The notes under the pieces were generated by a model. It made no database searches. It was not told the DNA's origin and saw nothing but the letters and a program-made list of their open reading frames with translations. DNA of 64,000 bases from a virus, in IMG/VR virus record IMGVR_UViG_3300043122_000207, positions 62,001-126,000 of that record. One strand, written 5' to 3'. Positions 52,462 through 60,800 of this stretch are shown one piece after another. The position numbers and the translations under genes were made by a program. How positions within the stretch are numbered: position 1 is the first letter of the stretch; each line of letters opens with the position of its first letter.

Positions 52462-53124
52462 ATGTACCAAAAAATAAAGATAACCGAATATGATATAAGA
52501 AAAGCTAATATCAACGTCTTATTTTCTGGTGGTTTAATATCAGAAGAAAAATATACAGAGTTAAAAAATTCTGATAAAAAAACAAGAGTGGTCAAAGTTG
52601 GGATGATGTTTAGAGACGACAAGGAATTATATAATGCTTTTACAAAAAGGTTAAAAAGATTTGTGAAAACATTTATTGAAGATAATGGTTTAGAAGATAA
52701 CATTTATGAAGTTGTAAAGGATGCGGTTTGGGTTTATGGTCGCTATCCTACAAAAAGAAAATACAATGATTATATAGAGTTTGTAAAAAAGAGAATCGCA
52801 ACATCTGTTTTACCTTTAGGGATACAGAGTGTGGTTTTCTATTATAACTCATTAGAAGGAGATTTCTTCCAGAGAGGTTTGGGGGATGTTACTCTGGACG
52901 AATATCCTTTTTTAAATAAAGTTAAAATGTTTATGGCATTAAAAGAAAGTAACCAATATAAAACTCTTTATGAAAGACTACACAAATATGAATTAAAATA
53001 TTTGAGAGGAGAGTTGAATAGAAAACATCGAAAGAGCATCTTAAAAAAGAAATATCAAGAGGGTGTGGTAAAAGAAGATGACAATTACAGAATAATAAAA
53101 ATAATGGTTAATAAACTGTTATAA
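52462..53124 (+). CDS. Hypothetical early protein (220 aa)
   Basis: Basic, helical protein in the beta-prime-N operon. It contains RDDKELYNAFTKRLKRFVKT and a Lys-rich C-terminus (NRKHRKSILKKKYQEG). No clear family block of the neighbouring paralogues and no known domain. Its positive charge would suit nucleic-acid or polymerase binding. Spaced 18 nt from the gene before it. Confidence 0.55.
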   Translation: MYQKIKITEYDIRKANINVLFSGGLISEEKYTELKNSDKKTRVVKVGMMFRDDKELYNAFTKRLKRFVKTFIEDNGLEDNIYEVVKDAVWVYGRYPTKRKYNDYIEFVKKRIATSVLPLGIQSVVFYYNSLEGDFFQRGLGDVTLDEYPFLNKVKMFMALKESNQYKTLYERLHKYELKYLRGELNRKHRKSILKKKYQEGVVKEDDNYRIIKIMVNKLL

Positions 53125-53140
53125 AGGGAGTGTGTGTATA

Positions 53141-54121
53141 ATGGGAAATTTTCCAAACACATTAAGAAGAAGAGATGATATAGGAGGATTAGATGTTATC
53201 AATGTCGATAATATATCTAATTTAGAATTTTCTAAATTAATTGGAGAGTATGGGTATGTATTTTTATTAAAGTATATTAATGAAGCCAAAACTAATAAAG
53301 AGTATTGTGAAAGGATAAAAAATCTAAAGATTTCTTTTCCTTATGATCGACTATATGGGTCAGACAATGATAAAGATAAGATAGTCAGAACTTTCTTTGA
53401 ATCGATTTTCTTTTATAAACATTTGGATAAAAGGAAACTGATAGATGCTATGGGTAATGAAGATTTTGTATATCGATTTGCAAACCTTATAGCTCTAGAT
53501 ATCATATATTCTACAGATGAAAATGGGATCTTAGTTAATCTACCAGAGTACATCGAATATATTAAAAACTCTGATCTTTTATTAAGTTGCGTTGAAAATA
53601 TAGTGATTAACGATTCGGTTTTTATTGAACGTATAATGGATAAAGCTAAAAACATTTGGGGTTACCTTTTTAAAGAAAGTCATTTAGAAAGTAATGATAA
53701 GGCTTTATTTGATAAATCAACAGGGGAGTTAATAAACCACCCCAATTATGATGAACATGGTATTGGTATTTATGATGAGGACACACTTTACCTGTCACCG
53801 TTGACAGATATCGATATGGCCAATATTGCAAAAATGCTTAAGGATTTTAGGGGTATACTTTATCAACACCCTCTATATCCCTTCATAAGACATATTGCAG
53901 AAACGAATGATTATTTCAATGATGAATATTCTTTGGATGTGTTCTTTATGGATTCAACCCTACACGGGTTAATATACTTCTACGATCCTGAAGGTGAGAT
54001 GTCTAATTTAAGAAGTCAAGGTTGGTTACTAGATTATATTTTTTATTATGAAAAAGATGATAGGTTCACAAATTATGATGACCTATTCTATTATATAATA
54101 GAAATGGTTGATATGCCATAA
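53141..54121 (+). CDS. Early paralogue family protein (326 aa)
   Basis: Family member: LEFSKLIGEYGYVFLLKYIN, NKEYCERIKNL (about 28-58), LDKRKLIDAMGNEDFVYRF (about 94-112), LPEYIEYI, and a C-terminal FYYEKDDRFTNYDDLF block. Closest in this window to the 48719 protein. AAAGGGAG precedes the ATG at 53141. Last gene before a strong terminator. Confidence 0.6.
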   Translation: MGNFPNTLRRRDDIGGLDVINVDNISNLEFSKLIGEYGYVFLLKYINEAKTNKEYCERIKNLKISFPYDRLYGSDNDKDKIVRTFFESIFFYKHLDKRKLIDAMGNEDFVYRFANLIALDIIYSTDENGILVNLPEYIEYIKNSDLLLSCVENIVINDSVFIERIMDKAKNIWGYLFKESHLESNDKALFDKSTGELINHPNYDEHGIGIYDEDTLYLSPLTDIDMANIAKMLKDFRGILYQHPLYPFIRHIAETNDYFNDEYSLDVFFMDSTLHGLIYFYDPEGEMSNLRSQGWLLDYIFYYEKDDRFTNYDDLFYYIIEMVDMP

Positions 54122-54126
54122 ACTAT

Positions 54127-54153
54127 AAAGCAGGGGTAAAACCCTGCTTTTTT
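54127..54153 (+). terminator. Terminator of the beta-prime N operon
   Basis: GCAGGG and CCCTGC pair around a GTAAAA loop, followed by six T. Confidence 0.7.
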
Positions 54154-54177
54154 AAGTGTCAAACTTCATTTAAACAA

Positions 54178-54189
54178 AACAAACTAATA
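54178..54189 (+). promoter_or_regulatory. Possible late-type promoter for the 54205 gene
   Basis: AACAAACTAATA fits AACA-N6-TA without the final G, only 16 nt upstream of the ATG, so it is less certain than the others. Confidence 0.4.
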
Positions 54190-54204
54190 AAGGGGATGTT
54201 AAAT

Positions 54205-54774
54205 ATGTTAAAGAAATTAATTATATTTTTACTTACTATTTTTGGTGTAAACACTAAGTCAGAAGAAATGAGTTTAGATATGGAGTTCAACAATTTAAGC
54301 GAGGAGGAATTTAATAAAAAAATACAACTGAAAGGGTTTGGGTGGTTGTGTGAATATATAAATAAATCTAATATGGATGATAGTTATATAGAGAGAGTAA
54401 AAAATATTAGACGATATTTTGAAATAACAACAGCCAGTGAAGACCCACTGATGTATATGGAGAATTTTAAAAAGTTGAATTATGTTAAACTAATAAATGT
54501 ACTTGGTAAAGATGGATTTTATAAAACATTTAAAAAAGAAATTATAATGGATATACACTATCAAATAACCGAGTATAGTATACCAGCTTATTTCCCAATA
54601 ATAAGAACAGACAACATATTAAAAGACATGTCAGATTATCTATATAGATATTATCTTAAAACAAAAGAAAAGGAATGTCTCACAACTAAAGAGTTTATCA
54701 ATTCAATGAATGGTGAACATTTATTGAGAAAAGAAAAGAATATGCTTGCAATGAATCCAATGGTTGTATCATAA
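54205..54774 (+). CDS. Early paralogue family protein with N-terminal anchor (189 aa)
   Basis: A hydrophobic start (LKKLIIFLLTIFGV, about 2-15) suggests a membrane anchor, and then the family blocks follow: EEFNKKIQLKGFGWLCEYIN with DDSYIERVKNI, and LNYVKLINVLGKDGFYKTF with a final IPAYFP. It is thus a membrane-tethered copy. AAAGGGGATGTTAAAT precedes the ATG at 54205. Confidence 0.55.
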   Translation: MLKKLIIFLLTIFGVNTKSEEMSLDMEFNNLSEEEFNKKIQLKGFGWLCEYINKSNMDDSYIERVKNIRRYFEITTASEDPLMYMENFKKLNYVKLINVLGKDGFYKTFKKEIIMDIHYQITEYSIPAYFPIIRTDNILKDMSDYLYRYYLKTKEKECLTTKEFINSMNGEHLLRKEKNMLAMNPMVVS

Positions 54775-54793
54775 GAGAGGGTGGACAAAATAA

Positions 54794-55201
54794 ATGGACG
54801 AAAGACATATAGATAGTATGCTTAGATTTTATAAAAAACACAATCCAAGAAAAGAAGCTGAAGATGATGATGTGGAGAAGTTTTATATGTATAAAATAAA
54901 CACTTTAAAGGGTTACTTTATAAGATTCAATTTCTTTTCTGGTTACACCGAATATATCGATGTTGATGCTATAAAGTTAGCCACACTATCTTTAGACTAC
55001 TTCCTTTTTGGGGAGGAGATAATAGGAAAGAGGCTAAAAAATTTAGCTGACACTTTAGAAAGCAACAGAAGAAAAGAGAGATTAAATAACTTCGATAAGT
55101 TTTTAATGATTTTGGGTCTTAAAAAGTTGAAAAATAAGAAGTCGATATTTGACAATTATGATTATGGTTCCTTTATCAAAGGAGTTTATGAAAGAATGTA
55201 A
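54794..55201 (+). CDS. Hypothetical protein (135 aa)
   Basis: Soluble basic protein with aromatic-rich middle (YFIRFNFFSGYTEYID) and a Lys-rich helix. No family recognised. It is 20 nt after the 54205 gene and before a terminator. Confidence 0.55.
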   Translation: MDERHIDSMLRFYKKHNPRKEAEDDDVEKFYMYKINTLKGYFIRFNFFSGYTEYIDVDAIKLATLSLDYFLFGEEIIGKRLKNLADTLESNRRKERLNNFDKFLMILGLKKLKNKKSIFDNYDYGSFIKGVYERM

Positions 55202-55205
55202 TAAA

Positions 55206-55234
55206 GGGCGAGGGTTAAACCCTCGCTTTTTTTA
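55206..55234. terminator. Terminator between converging genes
   Basis: GCGAGGG and CCCTCGC pair around TTAAA, followed by seven T on the plus strand; it overlaps the 3' end of the dCTP deaminase gene. Confidence 0.7.
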
Positions 55235-55771
55235 TTCGAATTCTTTATATATCTTACTCCCTTGGATACCTTTATTTTTTTGGTATTTACCTTTATCATA
55301 TGTTTTTAATATAGGCCCCATTAACGGTTCATAATATATTTGACATATCTCTATATCAGGGTATAAAAACACTGGCTCTGTACAACTGAGCTCAAGTGTC
55401 CAATACCCCTCAAAGCCGTTATCCCCAAATCCTGCAGTTGCATGGATATCAATACCCAATCTACCGATAGAACTTCTTCCTTCTAATCCTGGTACCAAAT
55501 TGTGCGTTTTAGTGTACTCTCTTGTTCTACCTAGATATAATTTATTGGGTTTCATCAAAAAACCATTTTTTTTGTCTATTTTGAAGGTTTTTGTTTTCAT
55601 TTCTTTTCTCATGTCAAGTGGTTCTCCATTAATAGAATTTTCATAAACAGTTAATTCATTGTGTAACCTAAGATTATAACTGTTTGGGTTTAATCTCTCT
55701 AAATCAAAATCCTCTATATAAATATCACCTTCATCAATTCTATCTAAAATTCCACCATCCGATAATTTCAT
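55232..55771 (-). CDS. dcd: dCTP deaminase
   Basis: A 179-residue member of the dCTP deaminase/dUTPase family. LSDGGILDRIDEGDIYI is the family start; GRSSIGRLGIDIHATAG (about 98-114) holds the nucleotide-binding Arg/Ser and the His-x-Thr-Ala-Gly, and EGYWTLEL (Glu127) the catalytic Glu. The TAG (not TAH) version resembles bifunctional enzymes that turn dCTP into dUMP through dUTP, but this cannot be fixed by eye. It feeds the dUMP used by a thymidylate synthase, or a dUTP pool for U-containing DNA as in PBS1/AR9. Confidence 0.85.
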   Translation of the reverse strand: MKLSDGGILDRIDEGDIYIEDFDLERLNPNSYNLRLHNELTVYENSINGEPLDMRKEMKTKTFKIDKKNGFLMKPNKLYLGRTREYTKTHNLVPGLEGRSSIGRLGIDIHATAGFGDNGFEGYWTLELSCTEPVFLYPDIEICQIYYEPLMGPILKTYDKGKYQKNKGIQGSKIYKEFE

Positions 55772-55789
55772 TAGTCTCCTCCTCTAATA

Positions 55790-56017
55790 TTAAATTAAGC
55801 CGTTAACATACATTGGGCAATTTTCTTTATCATTCGGTGATAACCTAGCATCACCAATATAATTACATTCATTTTTTTCCCCATTGTAAACACATTCTTG
55901 AACATTACATTTTATATCGTCATTAGTTTTGTTTTTCATTTTGTCCATCTCCTTTTTATTGAGTCTTTTAACCTTATCTTTCATAAGCAACATTCTCATT
56001 TCTAATTCTATATCCAT
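55790..56017 (-). CDS. Small Cys-rich protein, DUF1540-like (75 aa)
   Basis: The C-terminal part IKCNVQECVYNGEKNECNYI followed by NDKENCPMYV has the Cys spacing of the small DUF1540 family found in Firmicutes (C-x3-C..N....C......C). The first 35 residues are a Met/Lys-rich helix. I chose the ATG at 56017 (GGTGAT upstream). Downstream is dcd, 18 nt away. A terminator lies just upstream at 56045, so expression needs read-through or its own promoter. Confidence 0.5.
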   Translation of the reverse strand: MDIELEMRMLLMKDKVKRLNKKEMDKMKNKTNDDIKCNVQECVYNGEKNECNYIGDARLSPNDKENCPMYVNGLI

Positions 56018-56044
56018 TTTTATCACCATTTCATTGTTATCAAA

Positions 56045-56076
56045 ACAAAAAAATGTGTGGGGTTTTAACCCCACAT
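56045..56076 (-). terminator. Minus-strand terminator upstream of the DUF1540-like gene
   Basis: TGTGGGG and CCCCACA pair around TTAAAA on the minus strand, followed by TTTTTTTGTTTTG. Confidence 0.7.
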
Positions 56077-56202
56077 CTTATAAGGAATTAATATGGAGAA
56101 AACAAGGCAAGGGATTAAGAGAAATACATAATGATCTCATCTAAGACACTTGGGATAGTTTCAATAAGTTCACAGTGTATTTTTATTTCTTAATCTACCT
56201 CT
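56045..56202 (-). ncRNA. Candidate small RNA, promoter to terminator
   Basis: A minus-strand transcript from the late-type promoter at 56201-56213 would end at the hairpin at 56045-56076, giving about 155 nt. I see no gene with a ribosome binding site inside. No known RNA family is recognised, and the promoter alone does not prove the transcript. Confidence 0.35.
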
Positions 56203-56213
56203 AGTATATTGTT
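56201..56213 (-). promoter_or_regulatory. Late-type promoter, minus strand
   Basis: Minus-strand AACAATATACTAG, AACA-N6-TA(G). No gene starts within 180 nt downstream, but a terminator lies 125 nt downstream. Confidence 0.5.
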
Positions 56214-56240
56214 ATAGTAAAAATATTTTTATTTTATAGT

Positions 56241-56253
56241 AACAAGCTTATAG
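56241..56253 (+). promoter_or_regulatory. Late-type promoter for the ThyX-like gene
   Basis: AACAAGCTTATAG, exact AACA-N6-TA(G), 22 nt upstream of the ATG at 56275. Confidence 0.55.
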
Positions 56254-56274
56254 AAAATAATGGGAGGTAATATA

Positions 56275-57123
56275 ATGAATGTAAATATAGTTGGTAATGG
56301 AAAAGTTCATCTTTTATCCGGTGGTGGTAAATGTTTTACTGATGTTGTGGCTAGGTTTGTTGGGTCAGAAAGAAATGTTGAAGAAATAATAGGGAGCGAT
56401 TATAATAAAGAAATTATAAAAAACATTTTAGAATCTGGACATTTAGCATGTACCGAATTTGATCATTTTATATTTGGAGTTGAAGGATATGCAAGAGTAA
56501 CAGAAGTCCAGTTGATAAGGAAACGGTTGGCTTCATACATGATAAAATCTGGAAGAGTTGAAAAGAATGGGAAAAGAAAATTCGATGTTGTTGTTCCCGA
56601 AGATATCCTTTATCATAATACAGAATATAATTTAAAACCAGAGGATATATTTGTGGACGGTATACCTCTAGATGAAATTTTATATGATGCTGGTTATGAT
56701 AATGTAGGGAGAGAGGATATTACATTTGATTTTGATGGGTATGACCTATTATCTATGATGGAGAAGTGGTATGATGAAGGTGTTGAGTTGGGTCTTCCTG
56801 AAGAGAATTTAAGATATTTGAAACCACAAGCTACAGAATTTAAAGGTGTATTCAGTATGAATGCACATGGTCTTTTAGATTGGTTTAAAATCAGATGTTG
56901 TATGACAGCTCAAGATGGTGTTAGAGATATGGCTAATAAAACAAAAGATATCTGTAAGGATGTATTCCCAGATTTATTTAAGGATGCCGGTGCAAGTTGT
57001 GTTTCTTTAGGGTATTGTCCAGAAAACAGCAGACAACATGGAGCATGTAGTATCATAACCCATGAAGAAGTAAAAGAAATGATAAAGGAATCTAAAAGGT
57101 GTAATACAAAATGGGTGAAGTAG
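56275..57123 (+). CDS. ThyX-like flavin-dependent thymidylate synthase
   Basis: A 282-residue ThyX-fold protein. EVQLIRKRLASYMIKSGR (about 78-94) is the ThyX signature position: family consensus R-H-R-x7-S is here R82-K83-R84-x7-S92. FSMNAHGLLDWFKIRCCMTAQ (about 202-222) with the following RDMANK matches the conserved helix that binds substrate and FAD, and a C-terminal SLGYCPENSRQHGACS segment is present. ThyX methylates dUMP with FAD and methylene-folate. The His to Lys change in the signature may alter activity or substrate. Start at 56275 after GGGAGG; late-type promoter 22 nt upstream. Coupled by overlap to the next small gene. Confidence 0.7.
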   Translation: MNVNIVGNGKVHLLSGGGKCFTDVVARFVGSERNVEEIIGSDYNKEIIKNILESGHLACTEFDHFIFGVEGYARVTEVQLIRKRLASYMIKSGRVEKNGKRKFDVVVPEDILYHNTEYNLKPEDIFVDGIPLDEILYDAGYDNVGREDITFDFDGYDLLSMMEKWYDEGVELGLPEENLRYLKPQATEFKGVFSMNAHGLLDWFKIRCCMTAQDGVRDMANKTKDICKDVFPDLFKDAGASCVSLGYCPENSRQHGACSIITHEEVKEMIKESKRCNTKWVK

Positions 57124-57329
57124 TTAATTTAAACCAATTTAGAAAAGACTATAATAAAGATAGGTATGCAGTTTTTGCTTTTAGTTGGGGTGCAGCAACC
57201 AAAGATATGAAAAAAGATAAATGGTTAACTATTGTTTTTGATGCTGAGACAGCTTTAGATGTAAGTGAACGAGATGTGGTAATTGACGATGGCGGAATAA
57301 GATTCATAAAAAATAAGAGGAGAAATTAA
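57111..57329 (+). CDS. Small FSWG protein 1 (72 aa)
   Basis: Overlaps the ThyX gene by 13 nt. YAVFAFSWGAATKDMKKDKW followed by a beta strand and VVIDDGG matches the next gene (EFSWGYGIYNEKEKKW, VSVDEKG), so the two look like tandem copies. No family known to me. Confidence 0.55.
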   Translation: MGEVVNLNQFRKDYNKDRYAVFAFSWGAATKDMKKDKWLTIVFDAETALDVSERDVVIDDGGIRFIKNKRRN

Positions 57330-57342
57330 AGGGGGATGAACC

Positions 57343-57531
57343 ATGTTTAAATTAAAATTTGAATCATCAAAAGAGAATGAGGTTTATACTAGACATGAGT
57401 TTTCTTGGGGGTATGGTATCTACAATGAAAAGGAAAAGAAATGGTGGGAAGTTTCTTTTGGTGATGAACCAGTATATGTGGGTCACTTAAATGTGTCAGT
57501 CGATGAAAAAGGTTTACTAATTCGCAACTAA
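57343..57531 (+). CDS. Small FSWG protein 2 (62 aa)
   Basis: AAAGGGGGATG precedes the ATG. Shares the FSWG core, the charged KKW segment and the final V-D-x-x-G with the gene 13 nt upstream. Last gene of the ThyX unit. Confidence 0.55.
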   Translation: MFKLKFESSKENEVYTRHEFSWGYGIYNEKEKKWWEVSFGDEPVYVGHLNVSVDEKGLLIRN

Positions 57532-57534
57532 TAA

Positions 57535-57565
57535 AAACCCAGGGGTAAAACCCTGGGTTTTTTTA
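57535..57565. terminator. Bidirectional terminator between ThyX unit and beta operon
   Basis: AAACCCAGGG and CCCTGGGTTT pair around a GTAAAA loop; T-runs flank both sides, between converging genes. Confidence 0.75.
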
Positions 57566-57775
57566 TTAAACAAATTTTCTCAGTAACTTAATCTTTTTAT
57601 TAGCTAATTCTTCATCTGGAGATGTGTAACTTTTACCTGACTTCTTATATCTACGCCAAAGCTCAATCAATTCTTGTGCATTATTTCTTTCATCCTTTTC
57701 TAGCTCCTCAATTCTTTGTAAAATCTTATCTCTTTCTATTTCTCTTGAAGATTTAATAAATACACCATTAACCAT
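57566..57775 (-). CDS. Hypothetical protein downstream of beta (69 aa)
   Basis: Charged, helical protein; residues about 15-45 (REIERDKILQRIEELEKDER) look coiled-coil. I chose the ATG at 57775, seven bases after AGGGGATG. It follows the beta gene by 27 nt, so is co-transcribed with it; it could be a small polymerase-associated protein. No family recognised. Confidence 0.55.
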   Translation of the reverse strand: MVNGVFIKSSREIERDKILQRIEELEKDERNNAQELIELWRRYKKSGKSYTSPDEELANKKIKLLRKFV

Positions 57776-57802
57776 TACTATCATCCCCTAATTATTTTTT
57801 TT

Positions 57803-60800
57803 TTATTCGATGTCCATATCTTCTTTACACTGTTTTATAAGTTTTCTCATTGCACCTGTTAGGAGCCCTGAAATAAAAACAGAGTTAGTCATTCTTTTCA
57901 TAGGTGAATTTGGTGATAAAACCACATCAACATTTCTGCCAGTTTCAACACCTGTTGGCATCTTCTCGTCATCGTAAACTCTGGCATTAATGGCTTTTAA
58001 AGAGGTATAGTTTGTACCCTTATCACCAGTGGAGAAGATATCATAACTTTCCACATAATACTCAAATAAAACTTCATCTTTATTAAGTTTTATACCATTT
58101 ATTTTATCACCAACCTTTACCTTAGCATTTTTCTTACCGAAAAGAATTTTACTTTCAGTTGAACCATGTTCTTCCAACTGTTTAGCATTAGATTGTTTGT
58201 TATTTAATAAAAAATCATCTATTTTTCTTATATGGTATTGTATACTGTTTGAATATTCGTCAAGATTAGAAGTTCTATAAACTCTCATATCAACTATTCT
58301 ACCACCACGTTTTACTTTCTTTTCGTGTTGATTTAATTCTGATGACTCTACATTTAAAAACTCATCAACCTCTTCATCACCAGTCATGGATTCGAAAACC
58401 ATTAACGGTTCTCCAGATCTCACCTCTTTGAATTCTGCAACAGACTCATGTATTTTAGCATCATTTTTTAAAAGAACAGCATATTTTTTAATAACCTTTG
58501 TTGCTAATCTTTTTGTAAGTGATCTAGAAACCATAGTGGAATCCTCATAAGTCTCTGGTGCTGAATGTAATGCTAGAGTAACTATTGGACCAGGAGTAAA
58601 ATGAAGTGAATATCCGTCTGTTTTAAAGAAGTTTTTATTATATGCTAAAACATCGCCGGCTTTTATTTTCTTACCAACTTTAATTTTTGGCATCAACTTC
58701 ATTTCGTTAGATATATACATGCTTTTAGCTGAATTCTTTTCTACAGAATTTATAGGGAAACTATCTTCTGTTCCGTCAGAGTATTCCACGGTAATATAAT
58801 TTCCAGATATATTAGATACCACGCCGTCTTTTTTAGATTTTCTAACAAACTCATTTGACATATGTGCTAAAGCTTCATCTGCACCAGTGGAGACCATTAG
58901 GGGGTCTGCATCTTCAACACCCATAAGGTGGTTTGTCTGACTTAAATTCATAGCAGTTCTCGGTGCATCATCTTTTGAGGTGGTCATAGGAGTTAAAACT
59001 TCCGATATAGATAGGAGTGTTTTAGAATCAAGATCATCCACATCCTCCATATCTACGTTTTCAAAAAACCCTCTAGCAGATAATATCTTTGGGTCTACAC
59101 CAAAATGCTTTACAACACCAATGGAACCTGAGTAAGCAGAAGCCATAGAGAATTTACCATAGAAACTAGGATCATACAATCTCTTATCTGCTGTGTATGC
59201 TCTATCTAAGTTCAACCCAGATAGACCTTTCATTGAAGCAGATGAATATTTATCTATCTCTCTAGCTGGATTAACAGTAGAGTATTCCTCAAGGTTTGGT
59301 AATTCATATAACTTTTTAATTACAGCATTTTTATCAATTGAGAAAGTAGATTTAGTATTACCTCTTTTTTTAGCAACAGAGAATTTTTCATATTCATCAG
59401 CTAAAACATTAGCCATTGTCGCAGTTATTAATTCCTGATATCTAACCCTTGAATTTCTTATATCGATGTCCTTTTCATTTACAGCTGTGGATAATAGATA
59501 ATTAGCATAAATTAAAAGATCGGTGAATTCAGTGGGTAAGGAAAAATGAACCAATATATTTTTGGTTATTGCATCTATCATCGTATTATTGTAGTTATCA
59601 ATATATACTGGGAAATTATGACTACCCATTTCATCTTCTAATATATTTGCCATAACATCTTTATCTTCTAAGTCTGCTAGTTCGTATCCAGAAAGATCCA
59701 TTCTCTGCAAGTAACTCATAATAGATATATTAGCCATTGAATCATATTTATAAATTAAATATGTGTCTTCAAATTCAATTAGACCTTCTTTAAATTTATC
59801 TATCTTTGGTTTCTTTTCTTTAGTTTCTAACCTATAATCAATATCCATTTTTTCCATTAAAGAATCTAAGCCCATAAGATAAGTTAATATAAGAACTAAG
59901 GGTGCATCTTTACCCAGTATCTTTACAGAAGTATAAACGATAGTTTTTGGCACTGTGTTTTTTTCTTCAATATACTTATGGAGTTTTGGGATATATTCCT
60001 CTGAAACTTTTATCAGAAATTCTGATAAAACCATACCCTTATAATCACCATCGGTGGTTATGGTTTCTGTCTCTTTATTTAGGATTATCTCGTTACCTTC
60101 TATCTCACCTAGAACAATTTCATTTTCATTATCGTTTTCATACAACTGTTTTGATTTTTCATAATCGAATATAAGGTTAACGCTATTTGTGTTTACTTCT
60201 GATAAATATCTTGATATACCATTATATTCTCTAGTGGTTTCCCCTGTATTGAAGTTGGTTTCAAAAGCTGATTCAAAATTAATTATATCAGACTTATTTT
60301 CATCTTCAAACTTTTTAAAACCTCTGACAAATTTAGAATAAATAGGAGATAGGTATTTTCCACCTTTATATGTCATCCGTAATTTATTTCTATTTGAGGT
60401 TATAATAACGTACTCTTCATTTTTTGTTATGGGGTTACTCATGATCTGTCCTATGATATTTTTTTTAGAACCACCAAGATACACAAATTTATCATAAACC
60501 AATTTTGGTAATGTTATTTTCACATTGTGCCTATTACCCTCTAAATCTTTGAATTTCATTTTGATATCTTCAGTATAGTTTAACTCATCTGATGAGTCTT
60601 CTGTTTCTATTTTTTGAATGTATAAGGGGACATCTGTATTAGAGAAAGATTGTGCTATTTCTGTAATATCAAATTTCTTTAATTTTTCATCATATGTTTT
60701 ATTGAAGTTAACAAAAGAGTTCTCATTGTATTTATCTATGGCTGTTATATCATATGAATCTTTTGGTACATCTATATCCTTTATTTCTTCTAGAAGTTCA

